NCBI GenBank assembly: GCA_027314465.1
Contig: DAHVAU010000054.1
Span: 1-6,149 of the forward strand
DNA length: 6,149 bases
Reading direction: 5' to 3'
From: Microcaldota archaeon
GTDB taxonomy: Archaea > Micrarchaeota > Micrarchaeia > Micrarchaeales > CABMGC01
Positions 1 to 5,279 of the stretch are shown in pieces (within the stretch, counting starts at the first letter, position 1; every line of letters starts with the position of its first letter). Below the pieces are notes generated by a model. The model was not told the DNA's origin, did no database searches, and worked only from the letters and a program-made list of their open reading frames with translations. The position numbers and the translations under genes were made by a program.

Positions 1-2
1 CC

Positions 3-218
3 CCGCGCTACGTCATACTTCTTGGCAATCTGGCATCAACTGCGCTGCTTGGCATCGGAGAGCTTGAGAAGAACCATGGAAGGATAGTTGAGAAGGGCGG
101 CATAACGTACTTCATCACGTTCCACCCGGCGGCTGCTCTGAGGTTCCGTGATAAGGCTGAACTTATGCTCGGCGACTTGAGGAAGTTCGCTGCTATCATG
201 AAAAAAGACCATTCCTGA
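3..218 (+). CDS. Uracil-DNA glycosylase, family 4 type (C-terminal part, 5' end outside the window)
   Basis: This is the last 71 residues of a gene whose start lies before the window. The enzyme class removes uracil (from cytosine deamination or dUTP incorporation) from DNA and leaves an abasic site, the first step of base excision repair. The visible part begins with a strand of the type PRYVILLGNLAS, then GGITYFITFHPAAALR. The HPAAALR segment matches the conserved C-terminal motif of family 4 and related uracil-DNA glycosylases (HP[SA]AxLR), whose His contacts the substrate. It ends with an amphipathic helix, LMLGDLRKFAAIMKK. The iron-sulfur cysteines and the N-terminal catalytic motif used to separate family 4 from family 5 are not in view, so the subfamily is inferred. 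A tRNA gene follows 33 bases after the stop. Family assignment is fairly secure; exact subfamily is not. Confidence 0.82.
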   Translation, partial: PRYVILLGNLASTALLGIGELEKNHGRIVEKGGITYFITFHPAAALRFRDKAELMLGDLRKFAAIMKKDHS

Positions 219-220
219 CG

Positions 221-230
221 TATTATAAAT
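221..230 (+). promoter_or_regulatory. TATA-like box of the tRNA-Ile gene
   Basis: The sequence TATTATAAAT is centred about 26 bases before the first base of the tRNA, the usual TATA-box to start distance in archaea. It lies wholly in the short gap after the glycosylase stop codon. The tRNA therefore probably has its own promoter. Confidence 0.65.
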
Positions 231-251
231 ATTGCAAGTTATTATCCTATG

Positions 252-326
252 GGGCCCGTAGCTCAGCTTGGTTAGAGCGCTTCTCTGATAAGGAAGAGGC
301 CGAGAGTTCAAATCTCTCCGGGCCCA
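252..326 (+). tRNA. tRNA-Ile (anticodon GAT)
   Basis: A full cloverleaf can be folded by hand. The acceptor stem GGGCCCG (252-258) pairs with CGGGCCC (319-325), followed by discriminator A326. The D arm is GCTC/GAGC (261-264 with 275-278). The anticodon stem is CTTCT/GGAAG (280-284 with 292-296, closed by a T-G pair), and its loop CTGATAA places GAT at 287-289. The T arm is GAGAG/CTCTC (302-306 with 314-318) around the canonical loop TTCAAAT. The GAT anticodon reads ATC and ATT isoleucine codons. There is no intron, and CCA is not encoded (ATTG follows), so it must be added after transcription, as in many archaea. No clear T-run terminator follows. Confidence 0.96.
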
Positions 327-359
327 TTGCCATTGCGCTATCGAAAAGCCGCAGAAAAA

Positions 360-367
360 GATATAAT
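360..367 (+). promoter_or_regulatory. TATA-like box for the AMMECR1-polymerase pair
   Basis: GATATAAT, preceded by an A-rich AAAAA tract (355-359), is centred about 34 bases before the ATG at 398. This would put the transcript start around 389-391 and give a leader of only a few bases. It is the only obvious promoter before the two genes at 398-2078. Confidence 0.55.
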
Positions 368-397
368 CCCTAGCCAGCCATATTGTACAGGGATTGC

Positions 398-1000
398 ATG
401 GTATTCTCCGAGTCTGATGGCCAGACCCTCGTGAAGGGTGCTAGGTACTCGGTAGAGCTGTATCTAAGGTCGCCTATCTTTGACGGGCGCAACGTTGAAA
501 AATTCCTTGAGAGGTACGCAGATAGTAACGGTGCGTTCGTGAGCGTATCGCACTGGCCGACAATGACGCTGCGCGGCTCCTGCGGGAAGGTGTGGCAGTC
601 CGGCCCGCTGGGAAAGAAGATAGTATCAGCAGCAGTAGAGGCAGCTATGGGAGGGGAAAAATTCGTGCCGATGTCGCATCTGGAACTTGAGCACTGCGTA
701 ATCGAAGTCGGCATAATCTCGCATATTGAGCAGGTCAGTCATCGCGGATCAGGAGCCAGGCTTCGCGCAGTAGGAGCAGGTGATGGGGTGCTCGTGCGCT
801 ACGGCCTCAAGACGGGGATGTCTATGCCCAGCGCAGCTGCGCGGCGCGGATGGACCAAGCAGCAGTCCCTGGAGAACGCGTGCGAAGACGCCGGGATGGA
901 GCGTGAGAGCTGGAAGAGGCCTGAGGTAGGGCTTTACAAGTTCAAGGCGCAGACATTCAGGGAGACTGAGCCTGAAGGGCGCATTGGCGAGATACTGTAA
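398..1000 (+). CDS. AMMECR1-family protein
   Basis: The 200-residue product matches the AMMECR1 domain end to end. It has an N-terminal helix of the form LVKGARYSVELYL (11-23) and the hallmark glycine-rich turn LRGSCG (58-63), where the family usually has LRGCIG. It then has ExxxISxIE (103-111), a segment PSAAARRGW with a downstream helix ENACEDAGM (144-167), and a closing VGLYKFKAQTFRE (177-189). The biochemical role of the family is not settled. In many prokaryotes it occurs with Memo and radical SAM proteins, and neither is in this window. The start is taken at ATG 398 because the family N-terminus fits there. An in-frame TTG at 383 would lie in or before the expected transcript start. The polymerase gene follows after 19 bases, so the two are probably co-transcribed. 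No signal peptide or membrane segment is visible, so it is probably cytoplasmic. Confidence 0.85.
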   Translation: MVFSESDGQTLVKGARYSVELYLRSPIFDGRNVEKFLERYADSNGAFVSVSHWPTMTLRGSCGKVWQSGPLGKKIVSAAVEAAMGGEKFVPMSHLELEHCVIEVGIISHIEQVSHRGSGARLRAVGAGDGVLVRYGLKTGMSMPSAAARRGWTKQQSLENACEDAGMERESWKRPEVGLYKFKAQTFRETEPEGRIGEIL

Positions 1001-1019
1001 CTGCAAGCACGTCGGTAGC

Positions 1020-2078
1020 ATGAGGATCATAATGCTCGTAGACATGGACTACTTCTACGTTGCGTGCGAGGAGCTGCGCAGGCCCGAGATACGCGGCGTG
1101 CCTGCCATAGTTGGTGCAGATCCTAAGCAGGGCAAGGGCAGGGGAGTTGTAATGACATGCAACTACAAGGCCAGAGAGTACGGAATACGCAGCGCAATGC
1201 CCATATCCATGGCATACAGGCTAAAGCCCGATGCCGTGTTCGTGAGCGTGGACTTCGACTACTATGACGAGGTCTCACGCAAGGTCATGGCAGTGCTCAG
1301 GAGGTTTGCGGGCAGGTTCGAGCAGGTGAGCGTAGACGAGGCGTTTATGGACGTGTCAGATAAGGTGAATAGCTATGCGGATGCAGAGGCGTATGCAGCT
1401 GGGATGAAGAAAGCAGTGCTGGATGATGTAGGGATCAAATGCTCGGTAGGCATAGGGCCTAACAAGCTCATAGCGAAGATGGCGTGCTCGAAGGCCAAGC
1501 CAGACGGCATAAGACTGGTGCGCGAGGAAGATGTCAAAGCCTTCCTTTCAGGGATGGAGATAATAGAGCTATACGGAGTTGGGGGCAAGACCGCAGAGAA
1601 GCTCGCTGCAATGGGATATGGAACAGTGGACCAGCTCGCAAAGGCCAATGCAGTGCAGATGATAGGCAGGTTCGGATCGTTCGGCGGAGAGCTCATCAGG
1701 TATGCCAACGGCATAGATGACAGCGAGGTGACGGAGAATTCCGAGGTGAAGTCCATAGGCAGGGAATTCACGTTCGAGAAGGACACCGATGACAGAGAAG
1801 CCATAAGTAACGAGATAGGGGAGCTCAGCATGCAGGTATACAGGGAGCTTGACAAGGCGCAGGAGTACTACAAGACAGTCACGCTCAAGCTCAGGTACTC
1901 TGACTTCACCGAGCACCTGCACAGCAGGAGCGTGCGCATGACCAACGACCAGAAGACCATTGCCAAGACGGCACTTGAGCTCTACGGCCAGGATTCAGAG
2001 GATGGGCGCAAGATAAGGAAGCTGGGCGTACGGGTGTCGAACCTGGTCAGCAGGAAGGGTCAGAAGAGGATAGGCTGA
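1020..2078 (+). CDS. dinB: Y-family DNA polymerase IV (DinB/Dpo4 type)
   Basis: This is a translesion polymerase that copies past damaged or abasic template bases with low processivity. The 352 residues include every catalytic landmark. The first metal ligand D8 and D10 lie in VDMDYFY, with Y13 at the steric-gate position that excludes ribonucleotides. The second acidic pair D106-E107 is in SVDEA. The fingers segment contains NYKAREYGIRSAMP (48-61), and the thumb carries a helix-hairpin-helix, LYGVGGKTAEKL (184-195). The little-finger domain spans roughly 244-340. The length equals that of Sulfolobus Dpo4. ATG 1020 was chosen because MRIIMLVDMDYF fits the family N-terminus; an upstream in-frame ATG at 984 would overlap the AMMECR1 stop. 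There is no strong ribosome-binding site, which suits translational coupling to the gene 19 bases upstream. The C-terminus stops at QKRIG with no paired aromatic residues, so the usual sliding-clamp binding tail appears to be missing. Its stop lies 3 bases from the stop of the opposing gene. Confidence 0.95.
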   Translation: MRIIMLVDMDYFYVACEELRRPEIRGVPAIVGADPKQGKGRGVVMTCNYKAREYGIRSAMPISMAYRLKPDAVFVSVDFDYYDEVSRKVMAVLRRFAGRFEQVSVDEAFMDVSDKVNSYADAEAYAAGMKKAVLDDVGIKCSVGIGPNKLIAKMACSKAKPDGIRLVREEDVKAFLSGMEIIELYGVGGKTAEKLAAMGYGTVDQLAKANAVQMIGRFGSFGGELIRYANGIDDSEVTENSEVKSIGREFTFEKDTDDREAISNEIGELSMQVYRELDKAQEYYKTVTLKLRYSDFTEHLHSRSVRMTNDQKTIAKTALELYGQDSEDGRKIRKLGVRVSNLVSRKGQKRIG

Positions 2079-2081
2079 GAG

Positions 2082-3011
2082 TTATTTCTCATACTCAAGG
2101 CCAAGGAGATATTCCCTTGCGGCAAGAGCGGCCTTCACTCCGCTGCCCACAGCAGTGGCAGCCTGCCTGAACACATGATCTGCGACATCTCCGGCTACAA
2201 AGACCCCTTTTATGTTGGTGTAGACCTCATCGCGCGGAACTATGTAGCCATTCTCATCAACCGCAAGGCTGCCCTTGAACGGCGCTGTGTTTGGGGAGTA
2301 GCCTATAGCTATGAAAACGCCATCGGTGTTCATCTCGTTTATCTGCCCGTTAAGTACGTTCCTTAGCATCACTGAGCTCACCTTCTGGTCCCCCTTTATC
2401 TCCTCCACCACAGTATTCCACAGTATCTTTATCCTGGAACTGGCCTTTACTCTGTCCTGCATCACCTTGCTTGCCCTGAAAGAATCACGCCTGTGCACTA
2501 TAGTCACCATCGCGGCAAAGCGCGTGAGAAATAAGGCATCCTCCATGGCAGTGTCTCCGCCTCCGACGAGCACAACCTGCTTGGCCTTGTAGAATGCGCC
2601 GTCGCATGTGGCGCACGTTGACACGCCCTTGCCGACGAATCTGGCCTCCGAGTCGATCCCCAGCATCTTTGCGTTAGCGCCTGTTGCCACTATCACGCAC
2701 TCTGCCCCGTACTGCTTGCCCCCTGCAGTGACCTTCAGCGGCCTTGCGCCGAAATCCACATCGGTGACGTTCTCCTGCACGAATCTGGCTCCGAAACGCC
2801 TGGCCTGCTTGCGCATATCGCTCACAAGGTCAGGCCCCTGCACACCTTCCGGGAATCCAGGGTAGTTCTCAACTGTTGTGGTCAGAAGGAGCTGCCCGCC
2901 GGGGCTGTATCCCTCTATCACAAGCGGATTGAAGTTCTCCCTTGAGGCATATATCGCGGCTGACAGCCCGGCAGGGCCTCCTCCCAGTATTATGAGTTTC
3001 TCCGTTGCCAT
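2082..3011 (-). CDS. trxB: Thioredoxin-disulfide reductase (TrxR, FAD/NADPH)
   Basis: This cytoplasmic flavoenzyme passes electrons from NADPH through FAD and a redox disulfide to thioredoxin. The 309-residue product is full length for the low-molecular-weight class. The FAD-binding GGGPAG is at 10-15 and TTTVENYPGFPEG at 44-56. The redox pair is CATC (C133, C136) in the canonical CATCDG context. The second nucleotide-binding motif GGGDTAMEDA is at 150-159. HRRDSFRAS (173-181) has the arginines that in characterised enzymes hold the 2'-phosphate of NADPH, so NADPH rather than NADH use is inferred. The FAD-closing GDVADHVFRQAATAVGSG spans 274-291. No thioredoxin gene is in view. It is transcribed towards the polymerase gene with only 3 bases between stops, and away from the MBL-fold gene across 84 bases. 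The ATG follows a TATA-like box by about 25 bases with no ribosome-binding site, pointing to a leaderless transcript. Confidence 0.96.
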   Translation of the reverse strand: MATEKLIILGGGPAGLSAAIYASRENFNPLVIEGYSPGGQLLLTTTVENYPGFPEGVQGPDLVSDMRKQARRFGARFVQENVTDVDFGARPLKVTAGGKQYGAECVIVATGANAKMLGIDSEARFVGKGVSTCATCDGAFYKAKQVVLVGGGDTAMEDALFLTRFAAMVTIVHRRDSFRASKVMQDRVKASSRIKILWNTVVEEIKGDQKVSSVMLRNVLNGQINEMNTDGVFIAIGYSPNTAPFKGSLAVDENGYIVPRDEVYTNIKGVFVAGDVADHVFRQAATAVGSGVKAALAAREYLLGLEYEK

Positions 3012-3032
3012 TGTTATCAGGACTTGTATCTG

Positions 3033-3040
3033 AATTTAAG
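3033..3040 (-). promoter_or_regulatory. TATA-like box of trxB
   Basis: On the minus strand this reads CTTAAATT, centred about 25 bases before the trxB ATG (3011). That spacing would start transcription at or next to the start codon. A stronger TATA-like stretch at 3055-3071 is an alternative that would give a leader of about 20 bases. Confidence 0.4.
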
Positions 3041-3054
3041 GTGTGCCTGCTCAG

Positions 3055-3071
3055 ATATATAAGGCTTATAT
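3055..3071. promoter_or_regulatory. TATA box of the MBL gene, inside a perfect inverted repeat
   Basis: ATATATAA (3055-3062) is centred about 38 bases before the ATG at 3096, a reasonable plus-strand TATA box with a leader of roughly 10 bases. It overlaps a perfect 7-1-7 inverted repeat, ATATAAG-G-CTTATAT (3057-3071). The same element therefore reads as a TATA-like box on both strands between two divergent genes. It could be a bidirectional promoter element or a dimeric regulator site; the sequence does not decide between them. Confidence 0.5.
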
Positions 3072-3095
3072 GGCAGTTGAGTAAGCGGCGAACAG

Positions 3096-4064
3096 ATGGC
3101 ACTGCGCGTAGGCGATTACAGGATTGCCCTTGACACAAAGGATTCTTCGGCAAATCTCAACTTCGTATCTCATGCGCACTCCGACCACACGGCAGGGGTA
3201 AGGAAGAAGAGCAGGATACTGTGCAGCGAGATAACCAGGGACCTGGTGGAGACGCGCACTGGCTACCAGCTTGACCTGGCAGAATGTCCCGATAGGGTCT
3301 CGATGTTCAACTCGGGCCATATGCTGGGATCGCGGCAGCTCTATGTAGAGTCAGACACAGGCAACTCGATAGTGTACACTGGCGACTATCAGATGCAGAG
3401 ATCTCCTGCCGCAGAGCCGATAGAGGTACGCCATGCAGACATCGTGATAATGGATTCTACGTATCCTTTCGTGAACGTAACATTCGATGAGCGCGAGGAG
3501 GTCATAACCTCCATTCAGAGGTACGTTCAGGATAGGTCCAGGGTGGGCAGCGTTCTGTTCGGAGCCTATGCCATGGGGAAGGCGCAGGAGATAATACGCA
3601 TATGCAATGAGATAGGCATAGCTCCGCTCGTTGATCTGGGCATAGAGAAGATGTGCAGGGTGTACTCAAAGCATGGCATGAGGCTCGACTACACTGCAAG
3701 GGACCTGACATCCGGAGTCGAGGAAGGCGACTTCGGATCTGAGGTGTGGATAGTCAGCATGCATACCCTTGACAGGGTGCGCAGGCACGTGAGCGAGCTG
3801 AACAACAGGATATTCACCGCAGTTGCGACTGGTTTTGCGAGGACCAGAAGGTTCGGCACAGACGTTCAGTTCGCCCTGAGCGACCATGCCGACTTCCCGC
3901 AGGCCTTGGATTACGTAGAGCAGTGCTCGCCAAAGCGCATATACACCTGCGGATCCGGATCCGAGACCTTCGCAAAGAACCTCAGATCGCACGGATACGA
4001 TGCAAGCTCAATTAAGCTCACATCAGACGTCACCTCTCTGCTTGCAAACTACATAAAGGAGTAG
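3096..4064 (+). CDS. Metallo-beta-lactamase fold, beta-CASP-like nuclease
   Basis: The 322-residue product has the metal-binding set of MBL-fold nucleases: HAHSDH (H26, H28, D30, H31), H75 in GHMLGS and D97 in YTGDY. The motif MDSTYPF (119-125) gives the acidic beta-CASP residue D120. YAMGKAQEI (158-166) resembles the [F/L]GRAQE helix of beta-CASP enzymes, and LSDHADF (261-267) gives the late histidine H264. These place it with RNA-processing (CPSF73/RNase J-like) and DNA (SNM1, ligase-associated exonuclease) nucleases. The compact size, the SDHAD signature and the absence of KH domains argue against the archaeal aCPSF1 termination factor. They favour the SNM1-like or ligase-associated exonuclease side, but DNA versus RNA substrate cannot be settled here. 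It begins without a clear ribosome-binding site, diverges from trxB and is followed by a strong hairpin. No signal peptide is visible. An upstream start is not needed because MALRVGDYRIALD fits the first MBL strand. Confidence 0.85.
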   Translation: MALRVGDYRIALDTKDSSANLNFVSHAHSDHTAGVRKKSRILCSEITRDLVETRTGYQLDLAECPDRVSMFNSGHMLGSRQLYVESDTGNSIVYTGDYQMQRSPAAEPIEVRHADIVIMDSTYPFVNVTFDEREEVITSIQRYVQDRSRVGSVLFGAYAMGKAQEIIRICNEIGIAPLVDLGIEKMCRVYSKHGMRLDYTARDLTSGVEEGDFGSEVWIVSMHTLDRVRRHVSELNNRIFTAVATGFARTRRFGTDVQFALSDHADFPQALDYVEQCSPKRIYTCGSGSETFAKNLRSHGYDASSIKLTSDVTSLLANYIKE

Positions 4065-4074
4065 AGAGCATTAT

Positions 4075-4098
4075 GGGCGGCTTTCGCCGCCCCTGTTT
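4075..4098 (+). terminator. Probable terminator hairpin after the MBL gene
   Basis: A perfect 7-base-pair GC-only stem, GGGCGGC (4075-4081) with GCCGCCC (4086-4092), closes a TTTC loop. It starts 10 bases after the MBL stop. The following CTGTTT is only modestly T-rich, and archaeal termination usually relies on T-runs more than hairpins. The element may therefore stabilise the transcript end rather than terminate on its own. Confidence 0.55.
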
Positions 4099-4106
4099 CT
4101 AGGTGA

Positions 4107-4125
4107 TGCCAAACACACTTTGGCA
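4107..4125. repeat. Inverted repeat TGCCAAA-N5-TTTGGCA
   Basis: This is a perfect 7-base inverted repeat with a CACAC spacer, 14 bases after the GC hairpin and about 20 bases before the first TATA-like box at 4145. It could be a second RNA hairpin of the upstream transcript. It could also be a regulator site for the downstream operon, where activators often bind just upstream of the promoter. Nothing in the sequence decides between these. Confidence 0.5.
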
Positions 4126-4144
4126 GGTATATTGCTCTAGCAAA

Positions 4145-4153
4145 AAATATAAA
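4145..4153 (+). promoter_or_regulatory. Upstream TATA-like box of the 4273 operon
   Basis: AAATATAAA lies in an A-rich run. A transcript from it would begin near 4175 and carry a leader of about 98 bases to the ATG at 4273. It is one of two TATA-like elements in this control region. Confidence 0.45.
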
Positions 4154-4161
4154 TGTTTCCT

Positions 4162-4183
4162 TTAGTATATGTTCTAATACTAA
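4162..4183. repeat. Inverted repeat TTAGTAT-N8-ATACTAA
   Basis: Perfect 7-base arms (4162-4168 and 4177-4183) are separated by 8 bases, so the half-sites are 15 bases apart centre to centre. The repeat overlaps the expected start point of the upstream promoter (near 4175) and ends just before the second TATA-like box. That is a plausible dimeric operator position. The region is AT-rich, so chance repeats are easier here than elsewhere. Confidence 0.4.
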
Positions 4184-4185
4184 GC

Positions 4186-4194
4186 TATATATAT
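4186..4194 (+). promoter_or_regulatory. Downstream TATA-like box of the 4273 operon
   Basis: TATATATAT is centred about 25 bases before 4215. Transcription from it would start near 4213-4215, next to an in-frame GTG (4213) or about 60 bases before the preferred ATG (4273). Confidence 0.5.
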
Positions 4195-4209
4195 TTTACA
4201 TGTGTAAAA
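4194..4209. promoter_or_regulatory. Candidate operator TTTTACA-TG-TGTAAAA
   Basis: This is a near-palindrome with perfect 7-base arms and a 2-base spacer. It directly abuts the TATATATAT box and reaches to within a few bases of the predicted transcript start. A repressor dimer bound here would block polymerase recruitment, the layout known for several archaeal repressors. The regulator is not identifiable from this window. Confidence 0.45.
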
Positions 4210-4272
4210 GAAGTGCATGGATGCGTCCGCCTGACGCAATACAAGACAGGCAATCTGCTTCTGGGTGATGGA

Positions 4273-4641
4273 ATGGGAGAACAAAATAGTGTGAGCGAGA
4301 GGAGAAAGACTGCGCTGAGCAGGGCAATATGGAATGAGATAGACAGGAAGACCAAGCAGGGCACGTGCATGCATCTCGATACTGAGGCCGCAGACCACAT
4401 CGTTGAAAGGATGTGCGACGTGGTGCATCTGATAATCGAGGACATGCGCAGCGTATCTGAGTTCAGGAGGATAGGCTTCGAGAAGAGGCACTGGTACGCG
4501 CTTGAGCTTCAGATCAGCGACAGTGAGATAAGTGCACAGAATGTCTTGGAAGGGGCAGGCGCATGCCGCCCTTCCCTCCAGCCAGCGCACTTTGGCATCC
4601 TCCTGAATGGCTTAAAAGCATTTGCAGCGATAACAGACTGA
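4273..4641 (+). CDS. Hypothetical protein, 122 residues
   Basis: I do not recognise this protein. It is a small, probably soluble and mostly helical product. It has a charged N-terminus (ERRKTALSRAIWNEIDRKTKQ, roughly 10-29), a helix around 37-60 (AADHIVERMCDVVHLIIEDM), a segment FEKRHWYALELQIS (69-82), and a C-terminal helix FGILLNGLKAF (107-117). Cysteines 32, 48 and 98 form no obvious metal site. The ATG at 4273 is preferred because GGTGAT (4264-4269) lies 3 bases before it and matches the extended Shine-Dalgarno complement AGGAGGTGAT. Alternatives are an in-frame GTG at 4213, which fits a leaderless start from the second TATA box, and an ATG at 4153, which would add a spurious-looking hydrophobic stretch coded by promoter sequence. 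The next gene starts 4 bases after its stop, so the two are likely co-translated. The coding call rests on an open frame, codon style like its neighbours and the ribosome-binding site. Confidence 0.7.
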   Translation: MGEQNSVSERRKTALSRAIWNEIDRKTKQGTCMHLDTEAADHIVERMCDVVHLIIEDMRSVSEFRRIGFEKRHWYALELQISDSEISAQNVLEGAGACRPSLQPAHFGILLNGLKAFAAITD

Positions 4642-4645
4642 TCGC

Positions 4646-5197
4646 ATGCCAGAGAGCGAAGTCCCAGCATGGATGCTGTGTGACGACATGATAACGCGCA
4701 TAAAAGATGAGCTTGTGCTGGAGGCCGTAGACCTGCTTCATGCTGAGATAAAGGCAGGGCACATTGACGTCAATGGATACACTGCTGCGCTTCCAGACAG
4801 GCCCACTGAGCTCCAGAGGGACATGTACCTGATAGGTAACCTTGTGGAGAGGGAGCATGAGATAATGCAGCAATACGCACCGTACACTAAAGAGACCACG
4901 GAGACGGATCCCAAGAAGCTGAGCAGGATCGAGGAGCTGGGAAAGTTCGTTCTTGCGGTGCAGGCGATATCGATGCTCATGAGGCTTACAGCAGTGGCAG
5001 AGCGATGGGCCTCTGATACAGGCAAATACTCAGCCCTTAGCGACCCTGCACAGATACTCGCAAAGACGGCGATGATGGCCGAGGAGAGAAAGGAGCTTAT
5101 GGAGTTCGTACTGTCTAGCAAGAAGTTCATGAAGAGCGAGGCTCTCAGTGATGGGGAGATGAAGACGCTAGAGGCAGCAAGAAAAGCAGCAGGCTAG
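4646..5197 (+). CDS. Hypothetical helical protein, 183 residues
   Basis: I do not recognise this protein. It looks almost wholly helical, with long charged amphipathic stretches: MITRIKDELVLEAVDLLHAE (15-34), LIGNLVEREHEIMQQY (62-77), KLSRIEELGKFVLAVQAISM (91-110) continuing into LMRLTAVAERWA (111-122), and ILAKTAMMAEERKELMEFVL (137-156). A more polar linker, TKETTETDPK (81-90), divides it into halves. The most hydrophobic stretch (about 101-117) contains charged and polar residues and does not look like a membrane span. No catalytic or metal-binding pattern is evident, so a structural or protein-binding role is possible but unproven. It starts 4 bases after the preceding stop without its own clear ribosome-binding site, which indicates translational coupling. 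Endonuclease IV follows 82 bases later on the same strand. Confidence 0.78.
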   Translation: MPESEVPAWMLCDDMITRIKDELVLEAVDLLHAEIKAGHIDVNGYTAALPDRPTELQRDMYLIGNLVEREHEIMQQYAPYTKETTETDPKKLSRIEELGKFVLAVQAISMLMRLTAVAERWASDTGKYSALSDPAQILAKTAMMAEERKELMEFVLSSKKFMKSEALSDGEMKTLEAARKAAG

Positions 5198-5240
5198 ATT
5201 CATGGCCGTTATGGTTGGATGACACAGTGCCAGGACTAAG

Positions 5241-5249
5241 ATTAATAGA
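5241..5249 (+). promoter_or_regulatory. Weak TATA-like element before endonuclease IV
   Basis: ATTAATAGA is centred about 35 bases before the ATG at 5280. It is the most AT-rich spot in the 82-base gap. If used, it would give endonuclease IV its own short-leader transcript; otherwise the gene depends on read-through from the unknown pair upstream. Confidence 0.3.
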
Positions 5250-5279
5250 TTGCCTGCCCATATGTAAGGCGCTGGTTTT

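Noticed and set aside
252..326. Possible intron in the tRNA
   Set aside because: The anticodon stem and 7-base loop are continuous and the whole cloverleaf fits 75 bases, so no insertion is present.
383..397. TTG start at 383 for the AMMECR1 gene
   Set aside because: The predicted transcript start from the TATA box at 360-367 falls at about 389-391, after this codon, and the family N-terminus fits ATG 398.
984..1019. ATG at 984 as the start of the polymerase gene
   Set aside because: It would add 12 residues absent from the Dpo4/DinB family and overlap the preceding gene; ATG 1020 fits the conserved N-terminus.
1373..1922. Open frames on the minus strand across the polymerase gene
   Set aside because: Low-complexity, serine-rich translations within a confident gene, with no promoter or ribosome-binding site; treated as shadows.
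4153..4272. An N-terminal hydrophobic, signal-like extension (MFPLVYVLILSYIYF) on the first unknown protein
   Set aside because: The stretch is coded by the AT-rich control region with two TATA-like boxes and two inverted repeats. A good ribosome-binding match precedes ATG 4273, so the hydrophobicity is most simply an effect of base composition.
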